Shown in pieces: positions 21,598-33,200 of a stretch of 64,000 nucleotides of DNA. The notes under the pieces were generated by a model, which searched no databases, was not told the DNA's origin, and was given only the letters and a program-made list of their open reading frames with translations. The DNA is from Collybiopsis luxurians FD-317 M1 (taxonomy: Eukaryota > Basidiomycota > Agaricomycetes > Agaricales > Omphalotaceae): assembly GCA_000827265.1 (NCBI GenBank), contig KN834772.1, forward strand, positions 693,014-757,013. The letters are read 5' to 3'. Position numbers and translations under genes: made by a program. Position 1 is the stretch's first letter; every line of letters begins with the position of its first letter.

Positions 21598-23012
21598 TTA
21601 GTCCACCGTACTTCGCCATGAGTTACTGCGATGTGGACTAAGGTCATTTGGACGGAGACTTTGCGGATCAAGCCCGTTTCGGGGAAGTTCTGGCAGTTCG
21701 AGTTCGTTTAGGGGGGTGTTTTCCGCGTCGAGGTCGTTCAGGGAAGCCTTTTCCGTGTCGAGCTCCGGTGGGGCCTTTTCCGACTGGAGCTTGTTCAAGG
21801 GAAGCATCTCCGGGTCGAACTTTGAATCATTCGTCCAATCTCGCTTTGGTCTTCTTAGGAAATAGCGAATAATGTAGAATATCGCTATAATTCCTAAGAT
21901 GCCGCCGATGATTGCACCCACAAGAGTGCCCACTAATTTGCTTTTTGAAGTAGAATGGCGGGAATCAGATGACCCAGATGAGTCAGGAGAAGCAGTGGGG
22001 TTGGATGAGCCTTCGGGAGAAGAAGAATTGGCAGGATTGGTTTTGATAATGAAGTACGATATAGTAAGATACTGGGGTGAGGTCGTAGTGTTGTAAGCGG
22101 TTGCGACTTCCAAGGAATGTTGAGAAGGAGATAATTCGGATGTCGTGAAGAGTGGCCAATTCAGAACATTTGCAAGCTGACCGGTGTTAGCTACTGTTGT
22201 ACCTCCGGGGAGATCAAAGTTAATCGAGTTCCCATCGATGGAATAGAAAGCAGTCGATGGATGATATTCGCCCCAATTCACAGAGTAAAGTGAAGCAGAA
22301 GTACCTATGAATGATTCACATTTGAAACTCTGGTTTTACCGATGAATTACTCACCGTTAAAGTTAAAAGTCATACTCGTTTCATCTTTATCTGTTGCATT
22401 CGAGCCAGATCCTTGATATGTCCATCCTCCCGAGCTGTTACTGTAGCTAACAGAGGGATCGCTGTTATGGACACGTAGAGTCACTGCATCTAGTGGATCG
22501 GATGGTAAAGGTTCGTATTGTATGCTGTCGAGCCAGAGCTGAGAGCTGCGAGGGGAAGTGGGAGGGAATGTAAAATTGACGACCAAATTATGCTCATCCG
22601 TTGAGCCGGCCAGCGTCCCCGCAGAGTCGCATGCAATGTAGTTCGTGACTTGAACAGAGTCCTCGTAAGTGAAAGTTGCCAGGAGGTGGTTATCTACCAT
22701 GCAGTTCCAGCTGGCGGAACCTATGAAGGCAATTATGGCGCGGATAAATGAACCTTTGAGCAGGAAGATAGATGTTAATGCTGGAAGATCGTCAGAGAAA
22801 GATTTTTCTTCACCTTTAAAGTTGTAACTGAGGTAACCATTTGTTGTGGTGCCAGTGATTGTGTGATTGAATACCGGTCCTCCAGTACCTTCTTTGTCCA
22901 ACGACCCAGTCGAGTCAAGGGAGAATGCTCCAGAGTACCGAATATTTGGATCAGTGTCATCCACAACGACCAACCGGGGAACAGCAGTATCTGGGACTGG
23001 TTCGTTTGACAT
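21598..23012 (-). CDS. Membrane-protein array member A (VDDTDP family, STVD tail)
   Basis: Exons 23012-22814, 22753-22355, 22304-21598; 434 aa. The family architecture is an N-terminal beta-sandwich-like domain (VVVDDTDPNIRYSGAF ... WNCMVDNHLL ... LWLDSIQYEPLP), a second similar domain (LRVHNSDPSVSYSNSSGGW ... YSIDGNSINFDLPG ... YLTISYFIIKTNP), a Ser/Asn-rich stalk, one TM helix (LVGTLVGAIIGGILGIIAIFYIIRYF) and a cytoplasmic tail. No cleavable signal peptide at the ATG, a common state in this agaric family. The tail here is a repeated Leu-Asn motif (PLNKL, SLNDL, PLNEL, RPNDL) ending WRSTVD. Intron 1 is 60 nt without stops, so it can be read through in frame. Likely a surface receptor or adhesin; ligand unknown. 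Confidence 0.8.
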
Positions 23013-25075
23013 TCGATATTCAGAGGGACGGAGGCGAGAAGCAAATCTATAAAAATGACCTGCAGGCAGAGAGTTTCCCAGACCTTTAAATATCGAACAA
23101 GAGGCAGTGAGAGCGAGCTTCCACAACAGAATCTCTAGAATGTTCAATCACGGGATGCCAAAATACGACTCCTGCCACATCAAGGACCAAAAAATAGGTT
23201 TGCTCATGACATATATAGCAAAAGGTTCGAGCTCCCCTGCTAGCGTCGAGTCTGCTATAAACTGGGGTCCTAGAACTTATTAGATACTGCCTTCCTTGGA
23301 TTGAACATTGTCGATTGTCAACGGGGAGTAGCTGAAAACCAACCGGCTGTCTGCAGCATGATCGTGACTGTAAATCGGATGTAATCAGGCTGTAATCATA
23401 TTGATGAATGAAGGTAGGCGCTACTTCCTCACTGCATGGATCAGTTCCGATGCTAAAGAATTGATGGTGGGCCCTTGGGGTAACTTTTCGGCAGTTTGGC
23501 GAGGTGAAGTTGTCGAGTTGAATATCGATATTCCTACTACCTTAGGTAGTGGGTCTTGTAGAGCAAAAACAATTCGAAATTGCACATTCGGTAAAGCGCA
23601 AAGAAGCTCACGCTTATTTTTGATGCCGCAATTCCCTGCCTCGTGAGAATTTTCTGTACAGGATCCGTGGGAGGGCTTCGTCCGCGAGGTTCTGCTCCAA
23701 CTTGTCGCCCACTTGTCGCCCCCTGCCTCAACGAAGAAAGCTATGCCATTCAACCCACAGTCCAGCCGCTCGCATTTTGCGTCTAATTTTATCTTTCTTA
23801 AAGCTCAAGCTACGAAAACTCAGCCAAAGCGCTTCGCCTGCTGGGGGGAATACCCGAGAGTGTTTAGGTTATTTGTAAATCATAGACCCCACGCGATTCG
23901 AATCTACTTCAACGTATCTCTTTACACGTTTCTCGTCAGTCGTGCTATCCGTCGATTCCTCATCGACTCTTTTCATTCCTTTCCAATTACTTGAGTTCAT
24001 GTTTCTCTCGTATCACACATCGCAAGCACCCGACCCTAGGCACGTGGTACAGCTCATTTCTTTCGCCAGCATCACAGGCAGATTCCCGCCTCCTCAAGAG
24101 CTGCAACGGCAAAAGTGCCTAGCTTCCAGAAGCCTGGGAGCCGTGTATTCCTGCCTAACGCTTATTGTCGTAGCCTATGTAGGCTACCGAATGTTTAGAC
24201 AAGTGTGATGAGATTGATTGCGTTGGATATATCTGGGAGGTTCGGCATTTGGAACGATACAATTATGTTTGCGTGCCGGGGCTTTGTAGTTTGACGAGGG
24301 CTACGATACGAGTACAAATTTCCTGACTCACGAGATGGGTATCAATATGTTCGTCGTATTCTTTTGACTTGTTTGTAGTCGATTGTACCGTGTCTCATGT
24401 AGCCAATATCATTTTGATTAATTTATTCTACGGTGCATGGATGTCCTTCATGATTTTTGAACTCCCTGTACCAGTTCCAGCTGGTGTATGCAGCCTTTCT
24501 TGAATTGACATAATCATTTCTTAGATCACCCTCATCCCACTTCCACAGAAGTTTCGGGAGCTATTCCCAATGCTCTTTGGCCATATCACATCAACAAATC
24601 CATTCTAAGTTGGGTTTTTTCTTTTTTTGCTAGCAGGACAAACATGAACAGTCTGTAATCACCAAAATACCAGCTGTCTTTGTCCTTCCATGAATTTAGT
24701 GTAGAGAATGGTGATTATCGACGTGTAATTTATTGGTCACATTCCGAAGATATTTAGATTATCCTGTAACAACTTTAGCTATAAAATCCTTTCAGCAATT
24801 TGAATATGCACAAGCAGCAGTAAATGAAAAGATCTTGAGTGCTTGTATAGGTGGGCACAATGCCAATCACCAAGGTCTAAATTGCTCATTAAAAGGAAGA
24901 TTGATATCTGCTCCATGTGATTTATACAGTATGTACTACAAAACCTTCAGTGTTCATGAATCAAGCATGCAGTAGATGAAAATATATCAAATGTCCCAGA
25001 ACAACTGAACATCAACCACCTTTCTCCCATTCTTGGAAGTATATTCTCAAACCACCATTGATATGCAACCTGACC
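23013..25075. other. Upstream flank of gene A, half of a 3.48 kb tandem duplication
   Basis: No convincing gene. The stretch 23.7-24.9 kb matches 27.1-28.5 kb in order, for example GATTGATTGCGTTGGATAT versus GAATTGATCGCGTTGGATAT and CTATAAAATCCTTTCAG versus CTGTAAAATCCTTTTAG. Short plus-strand ORFs at 23.7-24.2 kb (one ending in a hydrophobic helix, VYSCLTLIVVAYVGYRMF) are not supported. Confidence 0.5.
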
Positions 25076-26492
25076 TCAGTCCACCGTACTTCGCACTGAG
25101 TTACTGCGACGTGGCCTAAGGTCGTTCGGGAGGAGATTCTGTGCATCGAGCCTGTTCGGGGGAAGCTGTTGTGGTTCCGACTCATTCAGGGGGGCTTTTT
25201 CCGGGTCGAAGTCATTCATGGAAGCCTTTTCCGCGTCGAACTCGTTCAGAGGGGTGTTCTTCAGTTCGAACCTGTTCAGGGGGAGCACTTCCAGGTCATG
25301 CTCTGGAATATTTGCCCAATCTCTTCTTTGTCTTTTTCGGAAATAGCGGATAATGTAAGATATCACTGCAATCACTACAATGCTGCCAACGATCGCACCC
25401 ACAAGAGTGCTCACCAGCCGGACTTTTGAAGTAGAATGGCCGGAAACGGATGATCCGGATGATCCGGATGAGCCGGAATTACCGGCGGAATTGGATGAGC
25501 CCCCGGTGGAAGAGGAATTAGCGGGATTAGTTTTGATAATGAAATAGCTAATGGTGAGATACTGGGGGTAGGTCGTCGTGTTGTAAGCAGTCGCCACTTC
25601 CAAGGAATATTGAGAAGGAGGTAAGTCGGATGTCGTGAACAGTGGCCAGTTCTGCACGTCAGCTTGCTGACCAGTATTAGCTACCGTTGTACCTCCAGGG
25701 AGATCAAAATTTGTTGATTTTCCAGCGATGGAATAAAAAGCAGTCGTTGGATTGTAACCCTTCCAAATCACAGAGTAAAGTGAAGCGGAGGTACCTATGA
25801 AGAATTCGCATTTTAATACTCTGGTTTAGTCAGTAAGATACTTACCGTTAAAGTTGAAACTCATGCTCGTTTCAGTACGATCCGTCGCATTTGAACCGAC
25901 TCCTTGGTATGACCATGCTCCTGAGCTGTTACTATAACTCACGAAAGGATCACTGTTATGAATACGGAGAGTCACTGCATCTAGTGGATCGGACAGTAAG
26001 GGTTGATATTGTATACTGTCAAGCCAGAGCGAAGAGTTGTGAGGGGAAGTGGGAGTGAAAGAGAAATTGATGTCCAAAGTATGCTCTGCTGTCGAGTCGG
26101 CCAGTGTCCCCGCAGAATCGCATGCAATGTAATTGGTGACTTGGGCAGAGTCGACTGTGAAGCTCACAAGCAGGTGGTTATCTACGTTACAGCTCCAGCC
26201 AGATTCACCTGTGGCGGCAATCACGACACGAACATATGAGCCTTCGAGGGGTAAGATAAATGTTAAGATTAGAAGATCGGCTGAGGAGGTTTCTTTCTTC
26301 ACCTTTGAAGTTGTAACTGATAGTACCATTGGTTGTGGTTCCAGTGATTGTGCGGTTGAAGACTGGTCCACCATAACCTTCTGTGTCCAATCGCCCGGTC
26401 GAGTCAAGGGAAAATGCACCAGAGTAACGAATGGCTGGATCAGTGTCATCCACAACGACCAACCGGGGAACAGCAGCATCTGGGGTTGCCAT
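25076..26492 (-). CDS. Membrane-protein array member B (VDDTDP family, STVD tail)
   Basis: Exons 26492-26303, 26241-25846, 25794-25076; 434 aa, the same length as member A and offset from it by 3478-3480 bp at both ends, so the pair is a tandem duplicate. It differs from A by an N-terminus shortened by three codons (MATPDAAVPRL), by SSTGGSSNSAGNSGSS in the stalk, and by a tail in which the Leu-Asn units read PLNRFELKNTPLNEFDAEKA before ending SVRSTVD. Intron 1 here contains stops or shifts frame, unlike in A. TM helix LVSTLVGAIVGSIVVIAVISYII. Four to six NxS/T sequons in the ectodomain. Confidence 0.8.
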
Positions 26493-28500
26493 AGGATATT
26501 CAGCTGAAGGATGAAGGTGAGAAGGGAACAAGCGTCTAGGACCTGGAGGCAAGGAGTTCCCGGCAGGAGGTCGTGAGGCCAAGGTCCAGCGCGATTACTT
26601 CTGAGAGTTTTCAATGAAGCAGGATCAAAACCGTAAATCACGGAATGTCAAATACAATTCGACCAGGCACCTGTCAGACTAAGGATGTTTGTTCATGAAG
26701 TTAATAACAAACCGGGATTCCCCTACTAGAGTCCGCTGGCCATAAGTCATTGTATAGATGATCATGTTGCCTTTCTGAGGCAAGACGATGACATTGTCGA
26801 CTATGAACTGAAAGTGGCAAACCATGACATGCATGACAGCTGATTGCTATAATCTACAGCGTGAATATTGATCAGTGGAAGGCGCTACGATAGCCTCGTT
26901 GTTGCCTCGTTGCAGGGACCAGCAATGGACACGTTCCGAGGGTAATCGAAGGGCGGGTCGGAATAATTTTCTACAGTCTGGAGACGGTTGATAAATTGCA
27001 AAGCTAAGAGCTGAGTACGTGTTGTCTGATTTGATTCCAGTGCGAGACGCGAGAGGCGCGTCGTTTTGATGTCGTAATTCTCCGTGCGACTTTTTTGTTT
27101 AGTATACTAAGGCTGTGGGATCGCCATTCTTGCCTCATATTCTCTGCCTCAATTGAAGCAACGCAGTCTGAGTCATACCATTCAACACCTGGTCGAACCT
27201 TGGTCGAGCCGCTCGCAATACCGCCTGTTTACAAGCTGAAGCCGAAGCCCGAGTGTTGGTACCTCTGGCTCTCTTCTTCGTATGCTTCATCCAGCAAGTC
27301 TCCATCGTTTTCTTTGTCGTTCAGAATGCTTTGGAATCCGCCGTAAGCACCCAGAGAGCACACCCAGAGAGTCCGGTTGTAAAATCTACGTACTCTTTGG
27401 TGGGAGTATAACCGCAACGGAAGTTCTATCCGCTTGCATTTTGACTGTCTATGTTTGCTCGTTCTTTCAGTGGTATAGTAATACTGATCTTTCGCCGTCA
27501 AGGTCCCGACGCTTCCGTCTATCACAAAATTGAAAGCAAGACTCGACGCAGCTCGAATCGATTTTAGCATATCACTTTCTGGTTCCATCCACTTTTTCCA
27601 TTTATTTCTAATAGCCGGGATTTTGCCCCTCTCAAATCACATATTGCAAGTGCGCGAATCGGATACTCTAGGCTTGTCGCCAGCAACCACGACCAAACCA
27701 CTGTCATCAGCAACAAAAACGGTCAGCACCCTCGGAAGCCTAGGGGCCTCCGGCATCCCCGCCTGACGCTTGGCCTATCCAGACTTCCAAATTTCGCTGA
27801 TCTTTCTCCTCTAATGCCGATTATATATATACAAACTGGTGTGATTGAATTGATCGCGTTGGATATGCTCGGGGTCTATTTGGACACTTTCGGGAGGTTT
27901 GGCGTTTTGAGCAATGAACTAACAATGTGTGTCGGGGCTTTGCACTAGTTTGACCAAGAGTTTGACGATGGCCACGGTTTGAGTGCGAGTGTCCCAAGCG
28001 ACATGATATATCCGTGTTTGTCTTTCGGCTTGTAGTCGATATCACGCATCTTAGCATAGTATCTTTGGCAAATAGTATCTAGATTACTTTGATCTAGGGT
28101 GTTTGGATGCGCTTCACAGTTTTTTAACACCTGTAAGCTCCTGTAAGTACGTGGTCTTTCTTGTAAAATCAACGTTACAATTTCGTAAATCATCCTCACA
28201 GTGCTCTACTTGAAGCAATCTGTCTTAAGAGGAACATTCTCTTTTTTCCTGATAGGAAAAACATTGACAGTCTGTACTTGATATACCAGCTGTCCATGCA
28301 GGCTCTCGCGGGAAATCTAAGTATGTACTAGAGAGAATAGTGTTTGATTATCTTCAAGTTTTCAACACCCGATTTGTTTTGAAATTTCTCGGTACTGTAA
28401 AATCCTTTTAGTAATCTCATTAATAGGTTACAAGCCAGTACATAAAAGTGCTCCCTGGTATTTGTATAGGTTAGAACTGTTATGCCCTAGCTTATATTCT
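26493..28500. other. Upstream flank of gene B, duplicate of 23.0-25.0 kb
   Basis: Counterpart of the flank of gene A. It holds a minus-strand ORF (27229-27588) whose end, GGFQSILNDKENDGDLL then a short Gly/Phe tail, looks like a real C-terminus but has no start, partner exons or recognised family; it may be a gene scrap captured with the duplication. Confidence 0.4.
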
Positions 28501-29640
28501 TGTCGTCTCTGAGGGCCCTGAGGACTTAGTGAAACAACCATTTTCACTTACATCATCGGCAACTACATAACTTTGATCCTATCCTCATACCAGCAGTCCA
28601 AGGAACACCCGATCAAACATCCCTCCTACGGCATGTGTTAATTGGTCCCTTTCATGTCACGAGGACCGTGAATCTCGCGTCAGCCTGCACATGTACATAA
28701 TAACCTCTCTGACTTACTTTCGTGGGAATATAATAGTACTACATAAAGCTCAAGAACACTATATACCGTTTTTTACACTGTTATTACCTGAACCACTATC
28801 TCACTTGCTTATTTTCCTCCTTTTCTACTATCAGGTTTGGTATTGTTTCTTCTGATTCTCAAGTACAAATACTCTTGAAATGAATATACTGATTTTATGC
28901 ACTAATGAGATCCTGCAATGTACCTCTAAGTACATTGCTCATCCTGAAAACCCTCAATGATGTCTACACAATGCCATCTCAGGTTCATATTGAAGCTGTC
29001 ATTTTTAATGCCTGGGTTCTACTTACCCATGTGTTGCTCCGTGCGTGTCTCATCTCGACCATGGAATCTATTCAATAGAGTGTTGTAGTCTCTTCCGCCA
29101 GACCCAGAAGAGCTCAACCTATAATAAACCCCTTTGTTGTACAGATAATTACTCCATGATACACTTAACTACACTTTATCCCACCATCTGGCTCAGGTCT
29201 AACAAGAACCTCAATCACTGTCTGTGTTTGACTCATTCCAGTGGGGCCTATAAGTAGAGGAGGGTACTTCTTGTAAGGCAAAGGGCATATCAACACTCAA
29301 ATCTAGCGAAGCAGGGTGTAGAATGTTCCGGTTCCATTCAGGTGAAATGGACAATGGCATTACTTGTGCCCTTTTCAGCATGTACATATGTACATAGCTT
29401 TTCCTGTAACATATACAAACCAAAATAATATAAATTGCAAAATTTAGATCAATTTAAAAATTGCCTGTCTTGGATCAGGCACAAAATCATTGCAGCAGAA
29501 ACTCGGCATTTCATTCCATTCCATGCACTTGTAACTGGCAGCAATGGCCACAACATCACCGACAGTTACACTACTAGTGCCTACTGTTGTGCTATCGGAA
29601 AAAGAATGGCTAGTTCCTACTATTGATTCAAATGAGAAGT
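28500..29640. other. A/T-rich stretch without supported gene
   Basis: Long T- and A-rich intervals, few protein-like ORFs. It begins the A/T-rich island that continues through the NLR gene. Possible decayed transposon, but no termini or domain could be identified. Confidence 0.35.
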
Positions 29641-29830
29641 TACCAGAATTGGTTTTGATAAGAAAATGGTTAATAATACTGTGGTGAGTTTGTTATATCG
29701 CAAGAAGTCCAGCTACAATTTACTAAGATTTTGGTGAACTGAAGATACATTCAGTATGTGAAGGCTTTGAAGAGTAACCAGTTTAGAATGCTCGCGGCTT
29801 GTGCTACTGCAGATGACTCAATGCTTGAAA
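29640..29830 (-). pseudogene. Relic of a VDDTDP-family membrane protein (exon 3 fragment)
   Basis: The plus-strand text CCAGAATTGGTTTTGATAAGAAAATGG...TTTAGAATGCTCGCGGCTTGTGCTACT aligns with the same positions of member A (GGCAGGATTGGTTTTGATAATGAAGTA ... TTCAGAACATTTGCAAGCTG...GCTACT), which encode the YFIIKTNP and WPLFT regions. Frame is destroyed and only about 0.2 kb remains, with no exons 1-2. Confidence 0.6.
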
Positions 29831-30208
29831 TTTTTTTTAACAGGTTCAACATAATCACAAGTTTGGAGTCAGATAGTCAGACAAAAAAACTACTAAGAAA
29901 CACTGAAACAGGGGCCGCTTCGTTATCTCGAGGCAGAGGATCTGGAAGGGAATTTATATAACTACGTGATATACACAATTCAAGAATGGAGTCATATAGG
30001 CTGAAGTTCTTCATCATCCTAGATCCAAATAGTATTCCTTGAATACAATTCAAGATGAAACATTCCTTATCAAATAGTAGAACAACTGAAAGAAGTAGAA
30101 TACAGAGAAATTCTGGGATGCTAAAGTAGGAAAAATTCCTGCATCATGAACTTTAGTGTGGTGGTAGACAGACTTGACTGATGCACTGACCTCAAGTTAC
30201 CGCTTTGT

Positions 30209-33200
30209 TCATTTGTGTTCTTTCAAAAGCTTTGCCACTTCTTTATGGCCGTTATACAATGCCCATTGTAAAGCACTCTTACCAGCCTCATCTTGATTCT
30301 TTACATTGGCCCCATTCCTAAGCAAAAATGATACAATTGCATAATGACCACTTTTGGCCGCAGTAATGAGAGGAGTCAGCTTTTGAGACCCCGGAAGATT
30401 TACTGCGGCCCTATGATTGATTAGCAGCTTAGCTATTTCCAAGTAACCTTTCATGCTGGCCCATAACAATGCAGTAGAGCCATACTGGTCTCGCGCATCT
30501 GCATCAGCTTTTTTGTCAAGGAGGAAGGAAACTACATCAAGATGGCCATTTTTAGCTGCACTGATGAGAGGGGTACGTTGTTCAAAGCCTCGAAGATTAA
30601 GATCTACACCTTTGTTAAACAAAAGATTTACAATTTTCAAATGACCTTGTCCTGCTGCACTTGTAAGAGGTCTTTGCTTATTAAACCCAGCAAGATTGAG
30701 ATCTGCCCCATTCTCAATCAAGAGTTTTGTGATTTTATAATGACCTTGTTCACATGCATATCTTAAGGCAGTATCATTGTCCTGTCCTTTAACATTGACA
30801 TTGACCCCTTTTTTGAGGAGATGAGCAATGATATCAAAATTATTTTTACCAACTGCAATACACAAAAGGCTCTTGCTTTGTTTTTCATGGAAGTAGTTGG
30901 TATTTGCACCTCTATCAAGCAAAAAACAAGCAACCTTAGAATGCCCATTGCTTATGGCACTAATCAAAGGAGTTTGTTTCTGAAATCCTGCAAGATCAAT
31001 TGCTGCTCTATGACTAACAAGAAGAGTTACAGTTTCCAAGTGTCCACCCTTGCATGCCCATAGCAGGGCAGTATTACCATATTGGTCTTGTGCATTTACA
31101 TCAGATCTCTGTTCAAGCAGGAAAGAAACTATATTGACATGGCCATTTTTAGCAGCATTTATAAGAGGGGTTCGCCCCTCAAATCCTCGTAGATGAATGT
31201 CTGCACCTTCATTAAGCAAAAGAGAAACAATGTTTAAATATCCACTTCTGGCTGCACTTATTAAGGGTGTCTGTTCACTGAAGCCAGGAAGATTAATATC
31301 TGCTCCATTGCCAATCAAAAGTGCTACCCCATCATAATAACCTTTCTCACATGCAAATCTCAGAGCAGTGTCATTGTTCTGTCCCTTTGCATTAACATCA
31401 GCCCCTCTCTCAATCAGGTGCATAATAATACTCAATTGCTTTTTATCAAATTGACCACTACTTATGGCGCTGATAAGGGGGTTTTCTGGTAGAAAACTGA
31501 TAGCGGCTCCATGGCTGAGAAGAAGTGTCACTATCTCCAAATGGCCCTCCTTGCAGGCCCAAAGCAGTGCAGTGAAACCAATCTGATCTGAGGCATTGAT
31601 ATCTGCCTTTTGATCAAGCAATAAGGAAACTACACTGCTGTGGCCATTTTTAGCTGCACTAATGAGAGAAGTCCGTCTCTCAAGACCTCGACAATGAATG
31701 TCTGCACCTCTGCTGAGCAAAAAAGAAACTATTTCTAAATGACCTTGCCCAGCTGCACTAATAAGAGGTGTTTGCTCATTAAACCCGGGAAGATGAATAT
31801 CTGCTCCATACTCTATCAAAAGCTCTGCCATTTTATAACGACCTAATTCACATGCCAATCTCAAAGCAGTGTCATTCCCCTGCCATTTTGCATTTACTCT
31901 CGCCCCTTTTCTGAGTATATCAGCTATAACACTCAATTGATTTTTAGCAACTGCCATTCCCAAGACAGATTGCACTTCATTTCCCTGGTAGTGGATATTT
32001 GCGCCTCTTTCAAGCAGAAAAGAAGCAATCTTAGAATGACCATTCTTAATGGCAGTAATCAAAGGGGTTTGCTTCTGAAATCCTGGAAGGTCAATGTCTG
32101 CCCCATTGTTTACTATGAGTTTCACTATTTCTAAGTGACCACCCATGCATGCCCATAGCAATGCAGAAGATCCATGTTGATCTTGAGCATTTATATCAAT
32201 GTTGTGGCTAAGCAAAAAAAATTGGACTATGTTGTAATGTCCATTTTTAGCTGCACTAATGAGGGGTGTCCGCTTGTCAAAACCTCGAAGATAAATGTCT
32301 GCACCTCTTTCAAGCAAAAGAGACACAATATCTGAAGAACCACTTCCGGCTGCACTGGTAAGAGGTGTCTGCTCATTGAAACCAGAAAGATTAATGTTTG
32401 CTCCATTTTCTATCAAGAGTCTTGCTACTTTGTAATGACCTTTTTCACATGCAAATCTTAAGGCAGTATCATTTTTTTGAATTTTAGCATTGACATTAAC
32501 CCCCTTACTCAGGAGCAAATCGGCAATAACTGAGTGGCCTTGTCCTGCTGCAATCCAGAGAGCACTCTCACTGAGATGTTTAAGGCTAGAATTATTCTCA
32601 CTCTCATTCAGTATCTTTCTAACAACTCCTTCAATTCCATACTTGGCCGCATAAATCAGTGAGTGAGGCTGCTCTGAGTTCTGTTTTTCTGATCCATCTG
32701 ATTCTGCCAATCTCCACATATTTTTATAAACAGTTTCATCAAGATTCAATAGTTCATATGCAAGTTCAACAAGCCTTTCCTCTTTTGCCATATTAACATG
32801 TTTGAACCAATTTTGAGCAGCATACAACGATAGGGGATATTCTTCTACTGTAGGTGCCTTTGTCAAATTGGAGTCAAACTGTTGAAGATATGTCATGCAA
32901 CATTCAGCCAGCAAGGAATGAGACAAATGTTCATTGATATAAAATTGTCGCATAGTGCTACTTAAATGTGTTCTTAATCTCTCTGATATCAGAAATTCTT
33001 TGACTGACATGTGTGCTAACTGGATGACATTGTTAGCTGTAATTTGTACAAGACTAAGTTTAACTCCCAGATAGGAAATTCTTGCTGGATCAATCTGATG
33101 CCCTTTATGAAAGGTTATTTCATTTTCATGGTTGCTAAAACCAGTCACTTGAGCAAGTGCATTTACTGTTAGAGGCTTCTGTGAAAAACAAAGCCATTGC

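Noticed and set aside
23013..23147. N-terminal extension of member A with a hydrophobic stretch (signal peptide?)
   Set aside because: The reading frame has no ATG there (it begins with TTG), and the other family members have no such extension.
28637..28985. Possible solo LTR starting TGTTAATTGG
   Set aside because: No matching end, target duplication or second copy was found.
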